A DNA stretch of 37,339 bases from an uncultured Armatimonadota bacterium (GTDB taxonomy: Bacteria > Armatimonadota > Fimbriimonadia > Fimbriimonadales > Fimbriimonadaceae), in assembly GCA_903899015.1 (NCBI GenBank), contig CAIUHP010000069.1, forward strand, positions 1-37,339, in the 5' to 3' direction. Of the stretch, positions 25,329 to 32,532 are shown one piece after another. The notes below the pieces were generated by a model. It was given only the letters and a program-made list of their open reading frames with translations. It ran no database searches and was not told the origin of the DNA. The translations under genes were made by a program, and so were the position numbers. Numbering within the stretch: the first letter of the stretch is position 1; each line of letters starts with the position of its first letter.

Positions 25329-27230
25329 ATGTCGACCCTCACAACGCTCTCGTTAGTCACAATCCTAGCTCCCGCCATCGTCGCCGCACAGCAAAATCCA
25401 AAGCCAGGAGTGATTCCTTCTATTCGCGAGTGGAAAGGTGGAGTAGGGAGATTAACACTCACTCAGAATGTAACCATCATCATCGATCGTCGCGATGAGG
25501 CCAAGCTCGTGCGAATCGCCAATGTCTTAAGAGCTGATCTAGACGAGATTGCGAAGATTCATGCTCGAATCGCAACCGGAGACCACAGCAAGCAGGGAAG
25601 CATTTTCCTCTCCCTTGACTGTAACGATTCGACTTTGAAGACAGAAGGATATTTCTACGAGGCAAATGAATCGGTGACCATTCGAGGCAAAAGTGCTACG
25701 GGAGTTTTCTACGGAACTCGTTCGATTCTTCAAATGCTCGAACTCGATCCTCGTCACCATTCGGTTCCAAAAGGACTTGCTCGCGACTATCCGCTGTATG
25801 CTACGCGAGGCTTTTTGCTTGATGTTGGACGGAAGTTCTTCGACATCGATTTCCTCCGAAAATACGCCAAGTTCATGTCTTGGTACAAGATGAATGACTT
25901 CCAGCTGCACCTGAACGACAATGCCCCCATGCGGCAGAACAAGGATTGGAAGAAGGTTTACTCCGCTTTTCGCTTACAGAGCGCCGTCCATCCGGGATTA
26001 ACTGCAAAAGACGGCTCCTATTCTCGTCGAGAGTTTGAAGGACTGCAAAAGCTTGCAAACGAACGCGGAGTCAATATCACGCCAGAAATCGACGCTCCCG
26101 CCCATGCATTGGCATTCACTCAATTTAAGCCCGAGCTTGTGAGCCCCAAATATCCGAAAGATCACCTCAATCTTGGACTTCCAGAAACCCAAACGTTCCT
26201 AAATTCGGTTTGGGGAGAGTTCATTCCTTGGTTCACTTCTCCTCATGTCCACATTGGGGCAGACGAGTATTCCTCGGACAAAGCAGCTCACGCGGATTAC
26301 AAGAAATACATCAATCAGACGGCTGCGTTTATAAAGAGCCGAGGGAAGAAAGTGCGTATGTGGGGTGGATTGAAAGTTGGTGGAGGTGCTGAAGGCGTTG
26401 ATCGTGACATCGTGGTTAACCTTTGGTATCCCGGCTATCACGACCCCAAAGATGCCGTTAAAGAAGGATACAACTTGATCAACACTCAAGATGGCTACCT
26501 ATATATCGTTCCGTTTGCGGGCTACTACTACCAGTTTCTCAATACCCAGTTCCTCTATTCGACTTGGATGCCCCACACGTTTGATAACGAGTCGTTTGAT
26601 CCTTCTGATCCCCACATCCTTGGCGGTATGTTCGCGGTTTGGAACGATAAGGTTGGATATCCCTACTCCGCAGAAGATGTTCACGAGCTAGTGCAACCCG
26701 CTATGCCGACGTTAGCCGAAAAACTTTGGAGTGGTCAGCCCAAAGTTCGATCCTATCCTGCATTTCAATCTGATGCAAAAGTTCTCGGCGATGGCCCCGG
26801 CGTGTTCATCCGAAAGCCGCAGGTTATCGTTCAGCCAGGCAACCTCGCCGCTGGTAAGGCCGCAATCGCTTCTGACGGTCAAAGCGGTAACTTTGGCGTC
26901 CAAATGATGCTCGACAGCCGAGCGGCTAGCCGATGGATCGCTAATGGAAAGAGCCCTCAACACGCAACGATCGATCTTGGAACTCTAACGGAAGTAGGAA
27001 AAGTTATGATCCGTTGGGTCCCCGATGCTTATGCTTCCACCTATCAAGTTTCCGTTTCAGTGGACGGTAATCAATGGAAAGAAGTTGCCTCTACGGCGCT
27101 TGGCAACGGATTAACGGCAACCCACACGTTCGGTCCGGTACGGGCACGATTTATTCGACTCGATTGCGAGAAACCAGGTGCACGCGACAAGCAGTATTCT
27201 GTCTTTGAATTCGAGGTCTATCGGAAATAG
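25329..27230 (+). CDS. Secreted beta-N-acetylhexosaminidase, GH20, with C-terminal discoidin-like domain
   Basis: This is a 633-residue protein with a signal peptide (residues 1-20, ending 'IVAAQQ'). Residues 28-155 are the GH20 N-terminal alpha/beta domain. The catalytic barrel starts at 'YATRGFLLDVGRKFF' (Arg160) and contains 'MNDFQLHLND', 'ITPEIDAPAHALAF' and the catalytic pair Asp312-Glu313 in 'HIGADEYSS'. GH20 enzymes cleave terminal N-acetylglucosamine or N-acetylgalactosamine by substrate-assisted catalysis. Residues about 500-633 ('IDLGTLTEVGKVMIRWVP', 'YQVSVSVDGNQWKEV', 'ARFIRLDC') form a discoidin-like carbohydrate-binding domain. The enzyme is probably extracytoplasmic, acting on chitin- or glycoprotein-derived glycans. 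The S51 peptidase gene follows 13 bases downstream. Confidence 0.9.
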   Translation: MSTLTTLSLVTILAPAIVAAQQNPKPGVIPSIREWKGGVGRLTLTQNVTIIIDRRDEAKLVRIANVLRADLDEIAKIHARIATGDHSKQGSIFLSLDCNDSTLKTEGYFYEANESVTIRGKSATGVFYGTRSILQMLELDPRHHSVPKGLARDYPLYATRGFLLDVGRKFFDIDFLRKYAKFMSWYKMNDFQLHLNDNAPMRQNKDWKKVYSAFRLQSAVHPGLTAKDGSYSRREFEGLQKLANERGVNITPEIDAPAHALAFTQFKPELVSPKYPKDHLNLGLPETQTFLNSVWGEFIPWFTSPHVHIGADEYSSDKAAHADYKKYINQTAAFIKSRGKKVRMWGGLKVGGGAEGVDRDIVVNLWYPGYHDPKDAVKEGYNLINTQDGYLYIVPFAGYYYQFLNTQFLYSTWMPHTFDNESFDPSDPHILGGMFAVWNDKVGYPYSAEDVHELVQPAMPTLAEKLWSGQPKVRSYPAFQSDAKVLGDGPGVFIRKPQVIVQPGNLAAGKAAIASDGQSGNFGVQMMLDSRAASRWIANGKSPQHATIDLGTLTEVGKVMIRWVPDAYASTYQVSVSVDGNQWKEVASTALGNGLTATHTFGPVRARFIRLDCEKPGARDKQYSVFEFEVYRK

Positions 27231-27243
27231 GAGCATAGTTGGT

Positions 27244-27876
27244 GTGGCGAATTTAATCCTTTATAGCGATCAGATTCAAAACGTCACCGACGAGATCGAT
27301 GAACGACTCGTGAAGATGCTCCCAAGAAGAGGCGCTGTCATTGGATACCTTCCCTCATCGCCCGATCCTGATCGAAAGTTCTTTAACGAACGAGTTGCCT
27401 ACTACGATCGGCTGAACCTCAAGCTGAAATACTTCGATCCAGCCATGCATTACAGCATGGACGTGATCGGCGAACTCGTGAAATGCGATGCCATTCACTT
27501 AACGGGTGGCAATACCTACGATTTCAACCATTGGCTTCAGAAAAAGGCCCTCATTTCTGTTCTTAAACAATATGCCCGTATGCGGGGAACCTTGATTGGA
27601 GTGAGTGCGGGCTCAATTTTGATGACTCCCACTCTCTTCCCATCCATGATTTGCGGTGACGTATGCCGCCACGGCGATCCAGATCAAGAAGGTATGGACC
27701 TCGTGCCTTTCACGGTCGTACCTCACTTTGACGAATCTCCCGAGATGACCAACGCGATCCTGGAGTTTGGGAAACATTTCAGTCGACCGATTTACGCACT
27801 CAAAGACGAAACAGGAATTATCGTGACTCGAAGGCAAATTGAGTTTGTCGGTCAAACGTTTTCAGTGAACGTCTAA
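27244..27876 (+). CDS. Peptidase family S51 (dipeptidase E-like)
   Basis: The 211-residue cytoplasmic protein carries 'LTGGNTYDF' and the nucleophile elbow 'GVSAGS' with Ser121, plus His161 in 'VPHFDE'. These match the Ser/His positions of PepE-type alpha-aspartyl dipeptidases (S51 also includes cyanophycinases). Length fits PepE. I start at GTG 27244, which has GGAG upstream, because an earlier in-frame ATG at 27178 lies inside the GH20 gene. It is likely co-transcribed with GH20, which would suit degradation of glycopeptides: sugar removal outside, dipeptide cleavage inside. That pairing is inference. Confidence 0.85.
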   Translation: MANLILYSDQIQNVTDEIDERLVKMLPRRGAVIGYLPSSPDPDRKFFNERVAYYDRLNLKLKYFDPAMHYSMDVIGELVKCDAIHLTGGNTYDFNHWLQKKALISVLKQYARMRGTLIGVSAGSILMTPTLFPSMICGDVCRHGDPDQEGMDLVPFTVVPHFDESPEMTNAILEFGKHFSRPIYALKDETGIIVTRRQIEFVGQTFSVNV

Positions 27877-28191
27877 GTGCCGACTGAACCGATGCCCGTC
27901 ATGCTCCGTCCATCGATCATGCGGCTTTCCGACGATCTCACCAGTCATCGCGCCATTCTGTTCAAGGGTTGGCTATTCCTCGCTCTGGGAATCCTTGCCG
28001 GTTCATGCTTGCTGATCCTCGTTCCCAGTATGCAGGTTTTTGCCTTGCTAGCGATCACAGTCTGGGCGTTTTGCCGTTGGTACTACTTCATGTTCTATGT
28101 GATTGAACATTACGTAGACTCCGAATTCAAATTCGCCGGCATCACTTCGTTCCTCAAGTACAGTTTGGATCGAAGGTCAAGTAAAAATTAG
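27877..28191 (+). CDS. Small two-helix membrane protein
   Basis: The 104-residue protein starts with GTG directly after the peptidase stop. It has two hydrophobic helices (about 31-50 and 52-72) flanked by charged ends, as in small PH-domain-type or accessory membrane proteins. The downstream segment 'FMFYVIEHYVDSEFKFAGIT' is truncated relative to typical bacterial PH domains. No family is assigned. Zero spacing to the peptidase suggests the same operon, and the gene ends 5 bases before the stop of the opposite-strand TPR gene. Confidence 0.55.
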   Translation: MPTEPMPVMLRPSIMRLSDDLTSHRAILFKGWLFLALGILAGSCLLILVPSMQVFALLAITVWAFCRWYYFMFYVIEHYVDSEFKFAGITSFLKYSLDRRSSKN

Positions 28192-28196
28192 ATCTA

Positions 28197-29741
28197 CTAC
28201 TTCTTACTAAGCTTCTTCCACAGCACAAAGAAAGTCATTTTCATCACTCCCCAGATGCCTTGCTTTTGAAGGATTCGCTTGGCAAGATAATTCACGGCGT
28301 CGGGTCGATCCTTTAGGTCAATGAACCAGCGAATCTTCTTGAATTCGACGGACGGAGTCTCTCGCTCGGCCCGAGTCAGAAGAGTCTTTGCATGGTCGCC
28401 ATAACCAGCCTCAGATAGTTTGACAATCGCATGGATGGCTTTCAGACTCGACCCGATAGGCTGGGTGATCAAATATTCGGCCGTTTCATCCGCTTCCTTT
28501 GTCCGGCCTAATGCTTTCAAAATGGTCACTCGATCGGCCAGGAGATAAATGGAATAACCCAATTCCTTGATTCCATTATCGAGAGCAATGAGAGCTTCAG
28601 CGGCTTTGCCTTGATGGCTCAGGAGAGCAGACTTTGCTCCGTAAAACTCTTCCGAAGAGTTGTGGTCAGCTTCAAGAGCCGCTATGACCGGTTCCAATTT
28701 TACGAAATCCTTCTCGCGACGAAGTGCTTCTGCTAGGAATCGAAGCCTCATTCCTCGGTGGAGCGGAAGTTCATTAGCTGGCTCAATGGAAAGCAGTGCA
28801 ATCCCCTTCTTTCCTTTACCGTCGCGCATGGCTTGCGTCGCCTGACGATAGTTCGGATTTCCCGTCAAACCAGGAACCGCCTCCTTTGCTTTCTGTTCGT
28901 AGCGAGCTTGGCTAGCCTTGTCACCTTTGATCCGTGATGCAGTAGCCAGAGCCTGGTAAGCAGTTGTCGAACGGGAATTGATTTCTAGAGAGTAGTGGGC
29001 AGCGTCGATCCCTTCTTGAATGCGGCCAGAATTAACGAGCAAGCTCGATAGAACCGCCCATGCAAGGGCTGATTCAGGATCAGCCGCGACTGCCTGCCTC
29101 AAATATCTCTCAGCGGTTTCGGTATCCCGTTTCTTAATCGCGATCGAAGCTCGATTGCGGAAATAACCACATTTCGTTTTATAGCTGGCAGGCGTGCCAT
29201 CGAGGAACGCTTCCAACTCACCAAGTTCGTTGCGAGTCATCAGATGCGAACAGAAACTGCTGAGTGCCCCTGGATTTTCAGGGTCGAGTTCGATGCGACG
29301 CAGATGCATTTGACGTGCGAGATCGGCCTGGCCGTTTAGTCCATAGATCCCGGCTTGTCGGAGCACGGTCCAGTGTTCAGGCGCCTCTCTTCTAGCTTCG
29401 TCAATAAAGGCGAGCCCTTCCTTCTTATTGCCAAGGTAGGTTTCGATCTCACCCGCAATTGCTTTCACTACTGGGCTGTCTGCACCTCGCCCCAGTGCTA
29501 GGCTCATCGCAGATTGGGCTTCCTCCAGCTTTCCACGCCAAAGTTTTGTCAGTGCCACCATGGCCCAACAATCTGCGCTCTCAGGAAACTGTCCAATCGC
29601 TTCATCGGCGACTTTCTCACCGGCTACAAGTGACTTGTAATCCAGTGTCCAACCAACCAGAGCCACAGCATCTTCGGCAGTTTCCATCCCGCCGAGAATA
29701 CCTATGTATGGTCCGATATCCACCCATCCACACGCCTTCAC
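28197..29741 (-). CDS. Tetratricopeptide-repeat protein
   Basis: The 514-residue soluble protein is built almost wholly of helix pairs with the TPR pattern, for example 'AERYLRQAVAADPESALAWAVL' followed by 'LLVNSGRIQEGIDAAHYSLEI', and 'MHLRRIELDPENPGALSSFC'. At least eight repeats span residues 30-440. TPR solenoids scaffold protein-protein contacts, and no catalytic domain is present. The GTG at 29741 gives the longest form. An ATG 18 codons downstream (29687, 'METAEDAV') is an equally plausible start. It is transcribed divergently from the polysaccharide operon across about 270 bases, so it could share regulation, but nothing in the sequence proves that. Confidence 0.8.
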   Translation of the reverse strand: MKACGWVDIGPYIGILGGMETAEDAVALVGWTLDYKSLVAGEKVADEAIGQFPESADCWAMVALTKLWRGKLEEAQSAMSLALGRGADSPVVKAIAGEIETYLGNKKEGLAFIDEARREAPEHWTVLRQAGIYGLNGQADLARQMHLRRIELDPENPGALSSFCSHLMTRNELGELEAFLDGTPASYKTKCGYFRNRASIAIKKRDTETAERYLRQAVAADPESALAWAVLSSLLVNSGRIQEGIDAAHYSLEINSRSTTAYQALATASRIKGDKASQARYEQKAKEAVPGLTGNPNYRQATQAMRDGKGKKGIALLSIEPANELPLHRGMRLRFLAEALRREKDFVKLEPVIAALEADHNSSEEFYGAKSALLSHQGKAAEALIALDNGIKELGYSIYLLADRVTILKALGRTKEADETAEYLITQPIGSSLKAIHAIVKLSEAGYGDHAKTLLTRAERETPSVEFKKIRWFIDLKDRPDAVNYLAKRILQKQGIWGVMKMTFFVLWKKLSKK

Positions 29742-30012
29742 AATGGGCGGTCGATTAACCGTTTAAACTTTATTCAAAAGCTGCAATCAATTGGTTTACC
29801 GGTTCGTCTTTACTGACAGGTGTATTTCTCTCATGACCGACCTAGTTTAATTACTAGGAAAGAACGGATTCTTGATGGCTTTTGCTTCCCAGCGAAGGTC
29901 AAATTGTGTTATAAGAGGTTGTTACATTTAGGATTGTTAAACCACCCATGGATGGATGGTCAACGTAAAGCAGGATCGCTTTACTTACTTCCTAGTTGCA
30001 AGGATTGCATTA

Positions 30013-30567
30013 ATGATACAACAAGCGCACTTCGATCAAGCCCAGTTTGGCTGTTGCCCCCGTTGCGGAAGCAAAGAGATCTCCTCTATGGCTGAACTTG
30101 GCGAACTTATTTCCACGCCTTCTTATCAATTCTCCTCCGACTTAGCGGAGTGGGTTTCCGCGCCCCAAAGTCCGGATCGCCCCGTGTCGCATAGACGACG
30201 CATTGGCTTGCGAAATAGTATCGCCTTCGGATTGGTATGGGTAATCGTTTTTTCAGTGGCTTACTTTGCACTGACGGGTGCACTTCCATCCCTTCCATTT
30301 TTGATTCTCGTTCTTAGCTCAGCAACAGTCATCGCAGTAAGAACATGGCGAGGTGAGCTCAAGCTTGCAGATCAAGAAGACAACCTTCTCCTTGACACGC
30401 ATGCAGAGCGATACCGATCCTATCTCCACCGGCGCCGAGTTTGGTCACGCCTCAGATACTGTTTCAAATGCGCAATGGTCGTCGATCCAGCAACGCTTCA
30501 AGCAACCTCTTTGTTCGATGTTCACGAACTCGCACATACACGCGTTACCGGGGTGAGCCTCCAATAA
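30013..30567 (+). CDS. Membrane protein with two CxxC zinc knuckles flanking a transmembrane hairpin; first gene of the polysaccharide operon
   Basis: The ATG at 30013 is preceded by AAGGA at a suitable distance, so I prefer it to an upstream ATG at 29956. Of 184 residues, the N-terminus has 'CCPRCGSKE' (Cys15, Cys18) and the C-terminal part 'YCFKCAMVVDP' (Cys150, Cys153). Between them lie two hydrophobic helices (about 72-115) forming a hairpin. Both cysteine pairs should therefore face the same side, probably the cytoplasm, and could build one four-cysteine zinc site. Its stop TAA overlaps the probable ATA start of the BcsB-like gene. I know no characterised homolog. A role in assembling or regulating the synthase is inferred from position. 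Confidence 0.7.
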   Translation: MIQQAHFDQAQFGCCPRCGSKEISSMAELGELISTPSYQFSSDLAEWVSAPQSPDRPVSHRRRIGLRNSIAFGLVWVIVFSVAYFALTGALPSLPFLILVLSSATVIAVRTWRGELKLADQEDNLLLDTHAERYRSYLHRRRVWSRLRYCFKCAMVVDPATLQATSLFDVHELAHTRVTGVSLQ

Positions 30568-31952
30568 AGGGACTTGTAGCGATCTTATTTTTGGGGTCGC
30601 TAACGGCGATCGGATCTGGCGCAGATATTCAGATTCATCCGTTCCTAAGCGATAAACCCGCTCACTCCAACAGTGATCGGTGGAGATACTTCTTTGAATT
30701 GCCGAAAGGTGTTGAAGTTCCGAGAGATGGCGCTTTCACTCTGGACTACGACACCTCATCGGATCTGAACGGAATACGCGAGAGTATGACCATTCTTTTC
30801 AATGGTCAACCGATCGATTCTCGCGTCGTCAAGCCATCGACCACTGAAGCATGGCACTGGGTGATCAATCTCCCAAAGGGATATTTTCGACCAGGATTTA
30901 ACGAACTCACGGTCGTCACTCGTAGCCGAACCATTGAGGGCCCTTGCCTTGAAGAAGATGACATGCGGAACTGGGTTCGGTTTAGAGCCAGTTCTACCCT
31001 TTCGTTTCATCTCGAGGATCTCAGTAGGTTTCCACTTAATTGTTATCCTTATCCATACATTAATTGGATGAATCAGCCCGCCGCTGCTGTTCCGATTGTG
31101 CTTGGACAAAATGCGTCGGATTCTACAATTTCCTCCGCATTGAATCTTGCCGCGAGTTGGGGACGTCGCTTAATTCAAAAGCCGCTCATCATCCAAGTAA
31201 CTCGCAATCCCATTTCAGGGCAAGCGATCCACTTGGGCTTACGAAGCGAACTTGACAACCCAAAGCAAAAGAAGTCCATTGAAGTTCATGAGAGTGGATT
31301 GTGGATCACCGGATTCAATAGCTCGCGCCTTGACTCTGCGGTTCGTACACTCGGTAATCCAGCGACGGCGAGTCAGATGCGAGGTTACGCCGCTGGCGCA
31401 ATCGATTATGTGCCCAAGCCTCAAGACGCAGAAACTCGCCTTGGTATCGCCAGCTTCAACGAGCTTGGATATTCTGCAATCAACCTTGCGGGGATAGGAA
31501 ACCAAAGCACGACGATCGTTCTTAGGCGTCCGATTTCCACTCGACTCGGAAGAGGAGCTCAATTAAGGTTGAGGTTTAGGCATGCCGCGGTCCTTTTAAA
31601 GGCCCGGTCGATGCTCTCTGTAACGATTAACAACCAAGCGGTTGGAAGTGTCGCTCTCACACCCGAAAATGCAAATGAAGGTGAACTCGTTTGTACGGTC
31701 CCCATAAACCTGGTGGACAGTAACGAATGGAGTGTGATGATTACCGCCCACAACGAACTTGGCGCAATTGACTGCGACAAGACTTACGAGGATGTTGCCT
31801 GGACCACCATTCTGGGAGCATCCGAGTTTGAGCTACGAGATGGCATTCTTCCAAGCGTTCCTTATCTCGAAGGATTTCCGTACGAGCGAGACAAAGACGG
31901 CTTGCTACCCCACGATTTAACCGTGAATCTTGGCCCCAATCCAAGCGACTAG
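30564..31952 (+). CDS. bcsB: BcsB-like polysaccharide synthase partner, N-terminal two thirds, ending at an in-frame TAG
   Basis: BcsB proteins are periplasmic, membrane-anchored partners of family-2 glycosyltransferases and guide the emerging polysaccharide. This part has a signal peptide ('KGLVAILFLGSLTAIGSGA'), then alternating carbohydrate-binding and flavodoxin-like domains ('FELPKGVEVPRDGAFTLDY', 'LPKGYFRPGFNELTV', 'VPIVLGQNASDSTISSALNL', 'TVNLGPNPSD'). No ATG, GTG or TTG lies at the signal-peptide start; the natural position is an ATA at 30564 overlapping the previous TAA. Longer in-frame starts (ATG 30441) lie within the upstream gene and would spoil the signal peptide. The frame stops at TAG 31950-31952 in the middle of a conserved domain, and homology resumes in the same frame after it. 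Confidence 0.8.
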   Translation: MKGLVAILFLGSLTAIGSGADIQIHPFLSDKPAHSNSDRWRYFFELPKGVEVPRDGAFTLDYDTSSDLNGIRESMTILFNGQPIDSRVVKPSTTEAWHWVINLPKGYFRPGFNELTVVTRSRTIEGPCLEEDDMRNWVRFRASSTLSFHLEDLSRFPLNCYPYPYINWMNQPAAAVPIVLGQNASDSTISSALNLAASWGRRLIQKPLIIQVTRNPISGQAIHLGLRSELDNPKQKKSIEVHESGLWITGFNSSRLDSAVRTLGNPATASQMRGYAAGAIDYVPKPQDAETRLGIASFNELGYSAINLAGIGNQSTTIVLRRPISTRLGRGAQLRLRFRHAAVLLKARSMLSVTINNQAVGSVALTPENANEGELVCTVPINLVDSNEWSVMITAHNELGAIDCDKTYEDVAWTTILGASEFELRDGILPSVPYLEGFPYERDKDGLLPHDLTVNLGPNPSD

Positions 31953-32006
31953 ATCCTTTCATTCATCGCCGCAAGCGCGGCTCTCGCAGCTCAATCAAAC
32001 CATGGT

Positions 32007-32522
32007 GTGCCGGATTGGAACGCGACGACCAAAGACCTAACCGGAAATGAAGACCTGATGATCGGTCTTATGAACGAAGACAAGCGCTTCAGTCGAATTG
32101 CCGATCTCTTGATGGTGAAACCTTCGAAGTCTGGAGTTCCGATTGTGGACAAGAACGTTCCTATCCTGCCGTCCACACTTGAAGACTCAGTCGTAGTCCA
32201 GGCAATTCACAAAGTGTCTGGCGGAGTTGCTTACGTTGTCTTAGGATCCTCAAATCAAGCCCTTGATCGTTTTGCTGCGTTCCTTGCCGATCCTAAATCT
32301 GAAGGCGCATTACGAGGGCAAGTAGCGGTATTCACCGTTCATGGTGAGCTCTTCACCTTTGACTCGCTGTCACCCACGGATCGTCACAAATTGGAATCAG
32401 ACGAGATGCATCGATATAAGCCACAGATGCAGTACGGGATGACGGCCGTTCTCGTCGTAATCGGCCTTGTCGTTCTCTTTATTGGTAGCAAATTCGTGAA
32501 GAAGAAGAAACCAAAGGGCTAG
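32007..32522 (+). CDS. bcsB: BcsB-like protein, C-terminal part with membrane anchor, separated by an in-frame TAG
   Basis: This 171-codon frame begins at a GTG but is in exactly the same frame as the preceding BcsB-like part. The codons between the TAG and this GTG (31953-32006) also read as BcsB ('ILSFIAASAALAAQSN'). It contains the end of the last flavodoxin-like domain ('GNEDLMIGL', 'SGGVAYVVLGSSNQALDRFA', 'LRGQVAVF') and finishes with a transmembrane helix ('MTAVLVVIGLVVLFIGSKFV') and a lysine-rich tail, which is the usual C-terminal anchor of BcsB. On its own it lacks a signal peptide and carbohydrate-binding domains, so it is most likely the detached C-terminus of one roughly 650-residue protein. 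Confidence 0.75.
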   Translation: MPDWNATTKDLTGNEDLMIGLMNEDKRFSRIADLLMVKPSKSGVPIVDKNVPILPSTLEDSVVVQAIHKVSGGVAYVVLGSSNQALDRFAAFLADPKSEGALRGQVAVFTVHGELFTFDSLSPTDRHKLESDEMHRYKPQMQYGMTAVLVVIGLVVLFIGSKFVKKKKPKG

Positions 32523-32532
32523 GACAAACACT

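Noticed and set aside
29742-30012. c-di-GMP riboswitch upstream of the polysaccharide operon
   Set aside because: The conserved GEMM core and tetraloop receptor sequences are not present in this leader.
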